37,099 nucleotides of DNA, from assembly GCF_030160015.1 (NCBI RefSeq), contig NZ_BSNN01000003.1, positions 1-37,099 on the forward strand, written 5' to 3'. The notes under the pieces are model-generated. The model was not told the DNA's origin, did not search any database, and worked only from the letters and a program-made list of their open reading frames with translations. This DNA comes from Amylibacter marinus. GTDB taxonomy: Bacteria; Pseudomonadota; Alphaproteobacteria; Rhodobacterales; Rhodobacteraceae. This document shows, piece after piece, positions 23,171-32,192 of this stretch; within the stretch, counting starts at the first letter, position 1, and each line of letters begins with the position of its first letter. Made by a program: the position numbers and the translations under genes.

Positions 23171-23758
23171 ATGCAATCAACAACCTTATCTTTCAACAAT
23201 ATCCATAACCATGGTGATTTGTTCACCAATCTTTTGCGGGCGCGCCGTGAAAGTTTTATAGTCGAGCGCAATTGGGATTTGCCTGAAACTGATGGAATGG
23301 AATTTGATCAATATGACACTCCCGAAAGCCGCTGGATCGCTATTCACGATGGCGGTCAAATTTTAGGGGGCTTTCGCCTAACGCCTACCACAGCAAAATG
23401 TGGGATGTACTCTTATATGATCCGCGATGCACAGCGCGGGCTTCTTGATACAATACCGCAGAATATCTTGTACAAAGAGGCGCCAATTGCGCCGCATGTT
23501 TTTGAGTTTTCAAGATTTTTCAAGGCTAGCCACCTATCCGGACGCGCAAGAAGCACAGTGCAAATTCAACTGCTAAAGGCCTTGATGGGAACACGTGATA
23601 CTTTGGGTGTACATGCCGCGCTGGGTATTGGATCTCCAAATTGGGAGCGATGGATGAAGCGTATTAATCTACCAATTGAGCATCTAGGCCCAATTGTAGA
23701 CATTGAGGGTAGCAAAAACCGCTGTATGATCACCCACTTGCCTGGCTCTTATCACTAG
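23171..23758 (+). CDS. LuxI-family acyl-homoserine-lactone synthase
   Basis: Makes AHL signals from S-adenosylmethionine and acyl-ACP (or acyl-CoA). The invariant residues of the family are present: Arg25 and Phe29 (RxxxF), Trp35, Asp46 and Asp49 (FDQYD), Arg69, and Glu112 with Arg115 (FEFSRFF). The 195-residue length is usual. I chose the ATG at 23171 because GGAG lies 8 bases upstream; an in-frame ATG at 23129 adds 14 residues not expected in LuxI. The acyl chain length cannot be read from sequence. It lies 68 bases after luxR on the same strand. Confidence 0.92.
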   Translation: MQSTTLSFNNIHNHGDLFTNLLRARRESFIVERNWDLPETDGMEFDQYDTPESRWIAIHDGGQILGGFRLTPTTAKCGMYSYMIRDAQRGLLDTIPQNILYKEAPIAPHVFEFSRFFKASHLSGRARSTVQIQLLKALMGTRDTLGVHAALGIGSPNWERWMKRINLPIEHLGPIVDIEGSKNRCMITHLPGSYH

Positions 23759-23819
23759 GTAGAATTTTTAAATCACGTGCTTCAATTGCGCGCGCGCCAT
23801 GGCTGTGAAATAAGAGGCC

Positions 23820-25145
23820 ATGGCAGATTTATTTGACACGGTTGGAGCAGTCGATCAGGGGGTACGCCCCCTTGCGGATCGGTGCCGTCCCAAAACAATA
23901 TCAGAGGTCATCGGGCAGTCCGCGCTGGTTGGGGACGAGGGAGCGTTGACCTCTATGCTGGCCAGTGGCTCGGTATCCTCAATTATTTTCTGGGGCCCGC
24001 CCGGGGTGGGAAAAACAACCATCGCGCGGCTGTTGGCCAATGAGGTTGATCTGCATTTTGTACAAATCAGCGCAATTTTCTCTGGTGTTGCGGATTTGAA
24101 GAAGGTTTTTGAATCTGCGCGGTTGCGCCGCCAAAACGGCAAGGGCACCTTGCTGTTTGTTGATGAAATCCATCGCTTTAATAAATCCCAGCAGGATAGC
24201 TTTCTTCCGTTTATGGAGGATGGCACGATTGTTTTGGTGGGGGCGACAACCGAAAACCCATCCTTCGAGCTGAACGCCGCTTTGATGTCTCGCGCTCAGG
24301 TGATGGTTTTGGAACGCCTGTCCTTGACCGAGCTTGAGCTGATCGCACAGAGGGCCGAGCAAGAGCTGGGCAACCCTTTGCCGCTGGATGCAGAGGCGCG
24401 TGAACAGTTGCTGGAAATGGCGGATGGGGATGGGCGAGCATTGTTGAACTTGGCAGAACAAGTTCTGTCTTGGGGGGCGGAAAAGTTAAACGCCAAACAG
24501 CTTTCGCAGCGCTTGTCAAAACGCGCCGCAGTTTATGATAAATCCGGAGAATCACACTATAATTTGATTTCTGCGCTACATAAATCGGTGCGCGGGTCTG
24601 ATCCTGATGCCGCGCTGTATTGGTTTGCACGGATGCTAGAGGGCGGCGAAGACCCGCGATTTTTAGCGCGGCGCATAACCCGTATGGCTGTCGAAGACAT
24701 TGGCTTAGCCGATCCACAGGCACAGGATGTGTGCCTGCAATCATGGCAAACATACGAACGCCTCGGTTCACCCGAGGGCGAGTTGGCGCTGGCGCAGGCC
24801 CTGATCTATTTGGCGCTGGCACCAAAATCCAATGCCGCCTATGTGGCCTATAAGGGTGCGCGCGCCGCGGCCAAAAAAACGGGCTCAGAGCCGCCCCCCA
24901 AACACATCCGAAATGCCCCAACACAAATGATGAAGGATCAGGGCTATGGCGCAGGATATGCCTATGACCATGATGCCGAGGATGGGTTTTCTGGTCAGAA
25001 CTATTTCCCCGATGGTATGGCGCGGGGGGTCTATTATCTACCGGTCGAGCGCGGGAATGAACGAGAACTAAAAAAACGGGTCGAATTTTTCTCGAACCTG
25101 CGGGCCAAGCGTAACAGATCTGCTAAACCCAATATGGATGAATAG
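23820..25145 (+). CDS. rarA: replication-associated recombination protein A (RarA/MgsA)
   Basis: AAA+ ATPase of the clamp-loader class acting at stalled replication forks. The 441-residue product begins with RPLADRCRPKTISEVIGQ, has Walker A (GPPGVGKTT, residues 59-67), Walker B (LLFVDEIHRF), sensor 1 (GATTENPSFELN) and the C-terminal tetramerisation part ending in Rar-type YFPDGMARGVYYLP. AGAGG lies just before the ATG. crcB follows after eight bases, then rluC and the ATP12-like gene, a probable operon. Confidence 0.93.
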   Translation: MADLFDTVGAVDQGVRPLADRCRPKTISEVIGQSALVGDEGALTSMLASGSVSSIIFWGPPGVGKTTIARLLANEVDLHFVQISAIFSGVADLKKVFESARLRRQNGKGTLLFVDEIHRFNKSQQDSFLPFMEDGTIVLVGATTENPSFELNAALMSRAQVMVLERLSLTELELIAQRAEQELGNPLPLDAEAREQLLEMADGDGRALLNLAEQVLSWGAEKLNAKQLSQRLSKRAAVYDKSGESHYNLISALHKSVRGSDPDAALYWFARMLEGGEDPRFLARRITRMAVEDIGLADPQAQDVCLQSWQTYERLGSPEGELALAQALIYLALAPKSNAAYVAYKGARAAAKKTGSEPPPKHIRNAPTQMMKDQGYGAGYAYDHDAEDGFSGQNYFPDGMARGVYYLPVERGNERELKKRVEFFSNLRAKRNRSAKPNMDE

Positions 25146-25153
25146 GCGAAGGT

Positions 25154-25507
25154 ATGAGTATATTTTTCGTAGCAATTGGCGGCGCATTGGGGGCGGTGGT
25201 GCGCTTTGTGGTGGCGCTTTGGGTTGGGTTCCCTTATGGAACGCTCTGCGTGAATGTAATTGGCTCGTTCTTAATGGGGGTGGCATTTGTGTGGTTTAGC
25301 AATCGCGGGGCGTCACAAGGCGGTCTGTTTGTGATGACGGGATTTTTGGGTGGGTTTACCACCTTTAGCGCCTTCTCACTAGATGTTGTGAAACTGATGG
25401 AAAATGGGAAAACCTTGATTGCAGGGCAGTATGTTCTGATGTCGGTTTTAGGATCGCTTTTGGCTATTGGGCTGGGGGTGTTTGTAACAAGGATGATACT
25501 GCAATGA
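25154..25507 (+). CDS. crcB: fluoride ion transporter CrcB (Fluc)
   Basis: Dual-topology fluoride channel of the inner membrane. The 117-residue product has four hydrophobic helices, the GGALGAVVRF opening, the conserved NVIGSFLMG Asn region, and the GFLGGFTTFSAFSLD signature with the Phe-box residues. No fluoride riboswitch precedes it; the gap to rarA is only eight bases. The 3' end overlaps rluC by four bases (ATGA), so it is translated with it. Confidence 0.95.
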   Translation: MSIFFVAIGGALGAVVRFVVALWVGFPYGTLCVNVIGSFLMGVAFVWFSNRGASQGGLFVMTGFLGGFTTFSAFSLDVVKLMENGKTLIAGQYVLMSVLGSLLAIGLGVFVTRMILQ

Positions 25508-26550
25508 GCAGAGTACAGATGATCGCGGTCAGCGCGGATGCAAATGACCAGCGGCTAGATCGCTGGCTGCGCCGAATGTTCCCTGATGTGGGACAGGGGC
25601 GCATCGAAAAGATGTGCCGCAAGGGGGAATTGCGTGTGGATGGCGGGCGCGTAAAGGCCTCCACCAGATTGCAATCTGGTCAAACGGTTCGTGTGCCGCC
25701 AATGCCTGACCCCAGCGATACCCCGCGCGGCGCGCCCGTTGCCCGTATTTCTGCCGAAGATGAAAAGATGATCCAGAACTGTGTGATTTACAAAGACGAT
25801 CATATCATTGCCTTGAACAAGCCGCCAGGATTGGCGGTGCAGGGCGGGTCAGGTCAAACCCGGCATGTAGATGGCCTGGCCGAGGCGCTAAAGTTTGAAT
25901 TGGACAGCAAGCCAAAATTGATCCATCGCTTGGATAAAGACACATCGGGTGTTTTGGTCTTGGCGCGTACAGGGCAGGCTGCGGCAGGTCTGGCGCGTGC
26001 TTTTCAGTCGCGCGAAACTCGCAAAATTTATTGGGCTGCGGTTGCCGGTAGCCCCAAGCCCAATATGGGAACCATCAAATATGGTCTGGTCAAGGCCGGT
26101 GGCCACGGGCCCAATGGGGCGGGTGAAAAAATGCATTGTATCCACCCCAATGATGTTCAGGATACCGAGGGCGCGAAACACGCCACCACAGATTACTTTG
26201 TATTAGAAGAGGTCGGAAAGAGGGCCTCTTGGGTTACCTTGGTACCAATCACGGGGCGTACCCACCAGTTACGCGCACATATCGCAGAACTGGGCCACCC
26301 CATCGTTGGGGATGGCAAGTACGGTACAAATGCACAAGTGAATGATGGCGATGGATGGGGGTCACAGTTGGGCGGTGAGATAAGCCGCAAAATGCATCTA
26401 CATGCTCGCTCTCTAAGTTTCGTTCACCCGATCACCAAGGCAGAGCTATCGCTTACCGCACCTTTGCCTGAACATATGAAAAATACGTGGGATACCTTTG
26501 GTTGGCAGGTGAAATATGCGCCCAAGGATCCATTTGAGGAGTTTATGTGA
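25504..26550 (+). CDS. rluC: RluC/RluD-type 23S rRNA pseudouridine synthase
   Basis: Isomerises uridines in 23S rRNA. The 348-residue product has an N-terminal S4 RNA-binding domain (about residues 17-65, DQRLDRWLRRMFPDVG then GELRVDGGRVKAST) and the catalytic RluA-type domain with HRLDKDTSGVLVLAR, catalytic Asp144. The LVPITGRTHQLRAH motif follows. RluC is preferred over RluD from the position between crcB and the ATP12-like gene in Rhodobacteraceae; exact sites are not provable. It overlaps both neighbours by four bases. Confidence 0.88.
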   Translation: MSRVQMIAVSADANDQRLDRWLRRMFPDVGQGRIEKMCRKGELRVDGGRVKASTRLQSGQTVRVPPMPDPSDTPRGAPVARISAEDEKMIQNCVIYKDDHIIALNKPPGLAVQGGSGQTRHVDGLAEALKFELDSKPKLIHRLDKDTSGVLVLARTGQAAAGLARAFQSRETRKIYWAAVAGSPKPNMGTIKYGLVKAGGHGPNGAGEKMHCIHPNDVQDTEGAKHATTDYFVLEEVGKRASWVTLVPITGRTHQLRAHIAELGHPIVGDGKYGTNAQVNDGDGWGSQLGGEISRKMHLHARSLSFVHPITKAELSLTAPLPEHMKNTWDTFGWQVKYAPKDPFEEFM

Positions 26551-27260
26551 CCCCATCATTGAAAAAGAGGTTCTGGGAAAAGGCCGTGGTCGTCCCCGTG
26601 GGGGATAGATTCACTGTTCAGTTGGATGGACGCGATCTACGAACCCCGGCAAAGGCACCGTTGCTGTTGCCCAGCCAATTAGTTGCACAAATGGTTGCTG
26701 ATGAATGGATGGCACAGGAGGAGAAGGTTAATCCTGAAACCATGCCGGCCACACGCATGGCGAATTCGGCGATCGACAAGGTTTCTGTGAATTTCGATGC
26801 GGTTGTATCGATGTTGGCCGAATATGGTGGCAGTGATCTGTTGTGTTACCGCGCAACCCATCCTGCGGAGCTGATCGCCAAGCAGGAGAATGCCTGGGAT
26901 CCAGTGCTAGATTGGGCCCGCGCGCGGTTCCAAATTCAGCTGCAAACTACCTCTGGGATTATGCCGGTGGCCCAGCCGGAAAACACCCAAGGGATTTTCA
27001 GAAATGCATTATCTGAGTACGATAGTTTTGCGTTATCGGCGGTGCATGATTTGATCGTTTTGTCTGGATCATTGGTTTTGGGACTGGCGGTTTCATCGAA
27101 TCAAATTTCTACAGAAAGCGGATGGGCTTTGTCTCGGGTCGATGAGGATTGGCAAGCAGAGCAATGGGGCGAGGACGAAGAGGCAAAACAGGCCTCTGAA
27201 ATCAAGCGAGTTGCGTTTCATTTTGCCAAGAATTTTTTAGATTCAACCTATGGGGCATAA
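26547..27260 (+). CDS. ATP12 family F1F0-ATPase assembly chaperone
   Basis: Homologue of mitochondrial ATP12, which binds F1 alpha subunit before hexamer assembly; common in alphaproteobacteria. The 237-residue product begins KRFWEKAVVVPVGDRFTVQLDGRDLRTPAK (in parts) and has the characteristic RMANSAIDKV and GSDLLCYRA segments. The start is a GTG at 26547 within the rluC stop (GTGA overlap), giving translational coupling. It ends the rarA-crcB-rluC string. No terminator is obvious. Confidence 0.9.
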   Translation: MTPSLKKRFWEKAVVVPVGDRFTVQLDGRDLRTPAKAPLLLPSQLVAQMVADEWMAQEEKVNPETMPATRMANSAIDKVSVNFDAVVSMLAEYGGSDLLCYRATHPAELIAKQENAWDPVLDWARARFQIQLQTTSGIMPVAQPENTQGIFRNALSEYDSFALSAVHDLIVLSGSLVLGLAVSSNQISTESGWALSRVDEDWQAEQWGEDEEAKQASEIKRVAFHFAKNFLDSTYGA

Positions 27261-27562
27261 CGCAGAGTGATTTTGGGTAAAGTTTACTTACCTATTTGGG
27301 GCTTTCTGAGAAAAACGGTGTGAGTGCGAGAAAAATGGGCACGTTGCACATTTTGGTATCACAAAACTAGGTCACTGTATTTGACCTAATGGAAAAATTT
27401 CATTGTTTCACGGGGTTAGGGCCAGAATTAGTCTTGACCGATGCCCTATATTCAACTCAGTATTAGGGTCAAGTTCGGGCCCATGGGTCCAACTTGTACA
27501 ATCTGATCAAAAAGATCAGAGAAAACGCCCCTCTGCCGGGGCTTCACAGGATGAGGAAAAAT
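27261..27562 (+). promoter_or_regulatory. aapJ upstream region rich in dyads
   Basis: This 302-base gap contains no gene. Visible symmetries are TAGGTCA-N7-TGACCTA (27368-27388), CTTGACC with GGTCAAG (27433-27472), a near-palindrome from CAAGTT to AACTTG (27470-27496), a perfect TCTGATC-AAAAA-GATCAGA hairpin (27502-27520) and GCCCC-N6-GGGGC (27527-27542), the last 20 bases before the start. No convincing -35/-10 or sigma-54 promoter stands out. Polar amino-acid transporter promoters are often nitrogen-regulated, but no NtrC site is recognisable. Confidence 0.5.
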
Positions 27563-28582
27563 ATGAAAAAATCTGCTTTCTTGGGAACATTGACAGCGGC
27601 GACTTTCGCAGCTGGCTTTGCTACTGCTGGTACACTGGAAGATGTTAAGGCCGCTGATGAGCTGAAATGTGGTGTTGCCACTGGTCTGGCTGGTTTTGCT
27701 GCTGCGGATGCTGCTGGTGTTTGGCAAGGTTTTGACGTTGCAGTTTGTCGCGCGGTTGCTGCGGCTGTTCTGGGCGATGGCACCAAAGTTAAGTTTGTAC
27801 CAACAACTGGTAAAACACGCTTTACTGCTTTGGCTTCTGGTGAAATCGACATGTTGGCGCGTAACACCACATGGACATTCAGCCGCGATGTTGACCTAAA
27901 GTTTGAATTTGTTGGCGTAAACTACTACGATGGTCAAGGCTTTATGGTTCCAAAAGCATTGGGCGTAAGTTCTGCTAAAGAACTAGATGGTGCAACGGTA
28001 TGTATCCAAACTGGTACGACAACAGAGCTAAACTTGGCGGATTTCTTCCGTTCAAACAACATCTCTTATGAGCCTGTGCCAATCGAAACAAACGCCGAAG
28101 CACAAGCTCAGTATTTGGCTGGTGCATGTGACGTTTACACAACTGACGCGTCGGGCTTGGCATCTACACGTGCCACATTCGAAAACCCTGCGGATCACGC
28201 GGTTCTACCAGAAATCATTTCAAAAGAGCCGTTGGGCCCACTTGTTCGCCACGGCGACAACCAATGGGGTGACATCGTACGCTGGACATTGAACGCATTG
28301 ATCACAGCCGAAGAGCTAGGTGTAACATCAGCAAATGTTGGAAAAACCGGCATGGAAGCTGGCAAAAACCCAGAAGTTAACCGCCTGTTGGGCACCGAAG
28401 GTGACCTAGGCGCGATGCTTGGTCTGGACAAAGACTGGGCCGCTCGTGCGATCGCCGTTGGCGGAAACTACGGTGAAATCTTCGAGAAAAACATCGGTGA
28501 GAAAACTGCGATTGGTATCGCACGTGGCTTGAATGCCAGCTGGACAGACGGTGGTCTGATCTACTCAGCTCCTTTCCGTTGA
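27563..28582 (+). CDS. aapJ: general L-amino acid ABC transporter, periplasmic binding protein AapJ/BztA
   Basis: Captures polar amino acids such as Glu, Gln, Asp and Asn in the periplasm for AapQMP. The 339-residue product has a signal peptide (MKKSAFLGTLTAATFAAGFATA, cleavage likely after Ala22, split here only for reading), then GTLEDVKAADELKCGV, FVGVNYYDGQGFMVPK and the DVYTTDASGLAS hinge part of the SBP family 3 fold. I chose the ATG at 27563 because GAGGAAAA precedes it and it yields the signal peptide. Codon use is strongly biased like that of the ribosomal genes, suggesting high expression. A hairpin follows before aapQ. Confidence 0.93.
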   Translation: MKKSAFLGTLTAATFAAGFATAGTLEDVKAADELKCGVATGLAGFAAADAAGVWQGFDVAVCRAVAAAVLGDGTKVKFVPTTGKTRFTALASGEIDMLARNTTWTFSRDVDLKFEFVGVNYYDGQGFMVPKALGVSSAKELDGATVCIQTGTTTELNLADFFRSNNISYEPVPIETNAEAQAQYLAGACDVYTTDASGLASTRATFENPADHAVLPEIISKEPLGPLVRHGDNQWGDIVRWTLNALITAEELGVTSANVGKTGMEAGKNPEVNRLLGTEGDLGAMLGLDKDWAARAIAVGGNYGEIFEKNIGEKTAIGIARGLNASWTDGGLIYSAPFR

Positions 28583-28592
28583 TTTAAAAGTT

Positions 28593-28622
28593 GGGCGCGA
28601 CTGCAATGTCGCGCCCTTCTTC
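28593..28622 (+). terminator. hairpin between aapJ and aapQ (partial terminator)
   Basis: GGGCGCGAC and GTCGCGCCC form a perfect 9-base stem around TGCAAT, followed by TTCTTCT. It may terminate part of transcription or protect the aapJ mRNA, so that the binding protein is made in excess over the permease, a common arrangement in binding-protein transporters. Confidence 0.75.
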
Positions 28623-28712
28623 TATGAAAAATTTCATTTTTAGGATCCAATTTTTCAAGGCCACCTAATCGGGGCAATGAGGTTTTGCATCTAATGAGGG
28701 GAACACGCCAGT

Positions 28713-29975
28713 ATGTCGGCATTACCAGACCCACATAATCAGGGCTTTAGGCTAAGCCAGCTGATTTATGACACCCGCTATCGATCGATGACCATTCAGA
28801 TTGTTGCCATGTTTGGCATCTTATCTTTCATTGGTTGGTTGATTGGAAATACCAACGCGAATCTCGCAGCACTTGGCAAACCAATTGAATTTGGTTTTTT
28901 AGGGGATCAAGCTGGGTACGATATTAACCAACGCCTGTTAGATTATGACAGCCAAGATTCGCACCTTCGGGCTGCATTTTTGGGGCTGCTCAATACGTTA
29001 TTGCTCGCCTTGCTGGGCTGTATTACCGCCACTATCCTAGGTGTTATTATCGGTGTTCTACGTTTATCTAAGAACTGGATCGTTGCGAGATTGATGACAG
29101 TTTATATCGAAGCCTTCCGTAATATTCCGGTATTGTTGTGGATTTTGATTGTTTTCGGGATCATGATCGAGGTTATGCCTGCCCCAAGGGATTTCAGATC
29201 TGGTGAGGCATCGATGATGTTGTTCGATACCATGGCTGTAACAAATCGCGGTATCTATATCCCCGAGCCTTTGTTTTCTGGTGGGTTCTCTGATTTCTCA
29301 TTGTTTGGCGATTCCGCTTTGCGCTTTGATGTCAGCACCAATTTGCTGATTTTCTTGGCGGTTTTATTTGGCGGAATTTACGGCGCGCGTAAGTTGAAGA
29401 AACGCGCCGATACGATCCAAAATGAAACAGGTGTGCGACCAACAACATGGTGGCAACAACTGTTAGTGATCTTCTTGCCGACGATTTTGGTATTGTGGGC
29501 GATGGGTTTTCATCTTGGTTACCCAGCGCTAAAGGGTTTTAATTTCGCTGGTGGAACCTATTTGCGGAACTCTTTGATTGCTTTGTGGATAGCATTGTCG
29601 CTTTATACTGCGGCGTTCATTGCCGAAAGTGTTCGTGCGGGTATCCAAGCGATTTCCAAGGGCCAGTCTGAGGCGGCGCATGCATTGGGTATATCACCTG
29701 GTCGCACAATGAATTTGGTAATCCTGCCACAGGCATTGCGTATTATCATTCCGCCGATGATTTCACAGTGGTTGAACCTTACCAAAAACACATCCCTTGC
29801 GATTGCTGTTGGCTATATGGATTTGACGGGAACCCTAATGGGGATCACGCTTAATCAAACAGGCCGAGAGATGGAAACATTGCTGATTGGTATGGCGATC
29901 TATCTTGGTCTCTCTTTGCTGATCTCTGCGGCGATGAATTGGTACAATAATTCTGTTAAATTGGTGGAGCGTTAA
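28713..29975 (+). CDS. aapQ: general L-amino acid ABC transporter permease AapQ/BztB
   Basis: Inner-membrane permease of the HisMQ type, forming a heterodimer with AapM. The 420-residue product has an N-terminal helix (IVAMFGILSFIGWLIG), a helical block from about residue 85, a soluble-looking insert in the middle and the EAA loop near ESVRAGIQAISKGQSEAAHALG, followed by helices. The length matches BztB-type permeases more than short HisQ types. AGGGGAACAC lies upstream of the ATG. One base separates it from aapM. Confidence 0.92.
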   Translation: MSALPDPHNQGFRLSQLIYDTRYRSMTIQIVAMFGILSFIGWLIGNTNANLAALGKPIEFGFLGDQAGYDINQRLLDYDSQDSHLRAAFLGLLNTLLLALLGCITATILGVIIGVLRLSKNWIVARLMTVYIEAFRNIPVLLWILIVFGIMIEVMPAPRDFRSGEASMMLFDTMAVTNRGIYIPEPLFSGGFSDFSLFGDSALRFDVSTNLLIFLAVLFGGIYGARKLKKRADTIQNETGVRPTTWWQQLLVIFLPTILVLWAMGFHLGYPALKGFNFAGGTYLRNSLIALWIALSLYTAAFIAESVRAGIQAISKGQSEAAHALGISPGRTMNLVILPQALRIIIPPMISQWLNLTKNTSLAIAVGYMDLTGTLMGITLNQTGREMETLLIGMAIYLGLSLLISAAMNWYNNSVKLVER

Positions 29976-29976
29976 T

Positions 29977-31284
29977 ATGCCTGATTTTTCTTATGTTCGC
30001 TCTGAAATGTTGCCCGAAAAGGCCCCGCCCAAAAGCGAGGTTGGCATCTATGGCTGGTTGCGTACGAACCTGTTTAGTAGCGTTACGAATTCGATATTAA
30101 CCGTGGTTGCCCTGTACTTTGTGGTGTCCTTGCTTAGGGGTGTTTTACCTTGGGCGTTTTCACCAACATGGGGCGCTGAATCTCTATCCGATTGCCGTGG
30201 TATTCTGCATGAACTGGGCCGCGAGGGCCATTTCGCGGGTGCCTGTTGGGGTGTAATTCGCGAACGTTGGACACAACTGCTGTTTGGTTTCTATCCAATT
30301 GAGGCGTTGTGGCGACCACTGGTTGCCTTCATCCTGTTGGGTGTTGCAATGGCGCCTGTCTTGTTTACCTCGGTCCCCAAGAAGCTATTGTGGTTTTCAG
30401 CAGTATTCCCGTTCCTGTGCTTCTGGCTCATCTGGGGAGGTTCTATCTGGTTCCCGTTGGCGATTTTCGCAGGCCTACTACTAGCGGGCGTCGCATTTAT
30501 CCTGGTGACGAGGTATTCTGGATCAACGTTGGTTGGCGTGATCGCAACTATGTTGGTTCCGGTTCTATGGTGGATTTTCTTCACTGATCCGGTATCAAGC
30601 GCTGTGCATTTTGTTCTGCCCATTAGTCTAGAGCAGGTTGAATCACAAAATATCGGCGGTTTCTTGTTGGCTGTTCTCATTGGTTTAACAGGGGTTACCC
30701 TGTCTCTGCCTCTGGGTGTCATCCTCGCACTTGGGCGTCAGTCTGACTTGCCATTGCTGAAATACAGCTGCGTTGCCTTCATCGAATTTATTCGGGGCGT
30801 TCCTTTGATCACCTTGCTGTTTGTGGCATCTACCTTGCTGAACTACTTCATGCCTCCAGGCACAAATTTCGATTTGGTGCTGCGTGTTATGATCATGGTG
30901 ACCTTGTTTGCCAGTGCCTATATGGCCGAGGTTATCCGCGGTGGTTTAGCGGCATTGCCCACTGGGCAATACGAGGCGGCTGACAGTTTGGGATTGAATT
31001 ATTGGACCGCGCAACGGTTGATTATTATGCCGCAAGCGTTGAAAATATCGATCCCAGGTATCGTATCAACATTCATTGGCCTGTTCAAAGACACCACATT
31101 GGTGGGGATCGTGGGGTTGTTCGATCCGATCCTGTTGTCCACGAATATTCGGGCCGACCAAGCGTGGAATGGCGTTCTGTGGGAGCTTTACGGCTTTATC
31201 GGACTTGTCTTCTTCATCTTCTGTTTCTCTATGTCGCGATACTCAATGTATCTAGAGCGTAAGCTCGCGACAGGTCATCGCTAA
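29977..31284 (+). CDS. aapM: general L-amino acid ABC transporter permease AapM/BztC
   Basis: Second permease of the Aap/Bzt system. The 435-residue product has several hydrophobic helices, including an extra N-terminal part with [19 protein letters not shown], typical of the family, and the EAA loop [23 protein letters not shown] with a following [13 protein letters not shown]. AapQ and AapM together form the pore. Its ATG follows the aapQ TAA by one base and it ends 11 bases before aapP. Confidence 0.92.
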   Translation: MPDFSYVRSEMLPEKAPPKSEVGIYGWLRTNLFSSVTNSILTVVALYFVVSLLRGVLPWAFSPTWGAESLSDCRGILHELGREGHFAGACWGVIRERWTQLLFGFYPIEALWRPLVAFILLGVAMAPVLFTSVPKKLLWFSAVFPFLCFWLIWGGSIWFPLAIFAGLLLAGVAFILVTRYSGSTLVGVIATMLVPVLWWIFFTDPVSSAVHFVLPISLEQVESQNIGGFLLAVLIGLTGVTLSLPLGVILALGRQSDLPLLKYSCVAFIEFIRGVPLITLLFVASTLLNYFMPPGTNFDLVLRVMIMVTLFASAYMAEVIRGGLAALPTGQYEAADSLGLNYWTAQRLIIMPQALKISIPGIVSTFIGLFKDTTLVGIVGLFDPILLSTNIRADQAWNGVLWELYGFIGLVFFIFCFSMSRYSMYLERKLATGHR

Positions 31285-31295
31285 AGGAGCGTCTT

Positions 31296-32066
31296 ATGAC
31301 TACAGCACAAAAACAATTGCAGGTCAGCGACGAGGTCGCGATCCAGATTAATAAAATGAACAAATGGTATGGCGCATTCCACGTTTTGCGCGATATCGAT
31401 CTTACGGTTTACCGAGGAGAGCGGATTGTTATTGCGGGGCCTTCTGGTTCGGGTAAATCAACCTTGATCCGCTGTATCAATGCACTAGAAGAGCACCAAG
31501 AAGGGTCGATCGAAGTGGATGGCACATTGTTGTCATCTGATTTGAAGAACATCGATACCATCCGTTCAGAGGTGGGGATGTGTTTCCAACACTTTAACCT
31601 ATTCCCACACCTGACCATCTTGGAAAACTGTATGTTGGCACCTGTTTGGGTTCGTAAGATCCCCCAAAAAGAAGCCCGCGAAACCGCGATGCATTTCCTT
31701 GAGAAGGTGAAAATTCCTGATCAGGCGGATAAATACCCTGGGCAGTTGTCTGGTGGCCAACAGCAACGTGTGGCGATTGCACGCTCATTATGCATGAAGC
31801 CACGCATCATGTTGTTTGACGAGCCGACATCCGCGCTTGATCCTGAAATGATCAAAGAAGTTCTGGATACCATGGTGGAATTGGCCGAAGAGGGTATGAC
31901 CATGATTTGTGTGACCCATGAAATGGGCTTTGCACGTAAGGTTGCAAACCGTGTGATCTTTATGGATGCGGGACAAATTGTTGAGCAGAACGAGCCAGGC
32001 GAGTTTTTCGATAACCCGCAATCAGAGCGTACAAAGCTGTTCTTGTCTCAAATTTTGGGCCACTAA
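31296..32066 (+). CDS. aapP: amino acid ABC transporter ATP-binding protein AapP/BztD
   Basis: ATPase subunit that drives the AapQM permease. The 256-residue product has Walker A (GPSGSGKST), the Q-loop region ([13 protein letters not shown]), the signature LSGGQQQR, Walker B ([13 protein letters not shown]) and the H-loop (CVTHEMGF). It is closest in type to GlnQ/HisP. AAAGGAGCG precedes the ATG. A terminator follows, closing the transporter operon. Confidence 0.95.
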   Translation: MTTAQKQLQVSDEVAIQINKMNKWYGAFHVLRDIDLTVYRGERIVIAGPSGSGKSTLIRCINALEEHQEGSIEVDGTLLSSDLKNIDTIRSEVGMCFQHFNLFPHLTILENCMLAPVWVRKIPQKEARETAMHFLEKVKIPDQADKYPGQLSGGQQQRVAIARSLCMKPRIMLFDEPTSALDPEMIKEVLDTMVELAEEGMTMICVTHEMGFARKVANRVIFMDAGQIVEQNEPGEFFDNPQSERTKLFLSQILGH

Positions 32067-32091
32067 GAACGGCACAATCAAAACAAATCAT

Positions 32092-32120
32092 AAAAGCCTC
32101 GGTTCTGCCGGGGCTTTTTT
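32092..32120 (+). terminator. intrinsic terminator after aapP
   Basis: AAAAGCCTCGG pairs with CCGGGGCTTTT (one wobble pair), followed by TT. It ends the aapJQMP operon. Confidence 0.9.
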
Positions 32121-32192
32121 GTGGGCCGGAAAAAAGCAACTCATTCCTGCCGTTTCACTGGACGATGATGCCTGTGCTGGTTACATATCCCT

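Noticed and set aside
24211-24924. 237-residue minus-strand reading frame opposite rarA
   Set aside because: It is the longest antisense frame, but it is Pro/Arg/Ala-rich without a family and lies wholly inside rarA, whose AAA+ motifs are clear. G+C-rich coding DNA often leaves such open frames.
25146-25153. Fluoride riboswitch before crcB
   Set aside because: Only eight bases separate rarA from crcB, and no fluoride-riboswitch core is visible in the end of rarA.
27325-27350. Sigma-54 promoter upstream of aapJ
   Set aside because: GGGCACGTTGCAC looks like the -24/-12 elements, but the distance between GG and GC is shorter than the required ten bases.
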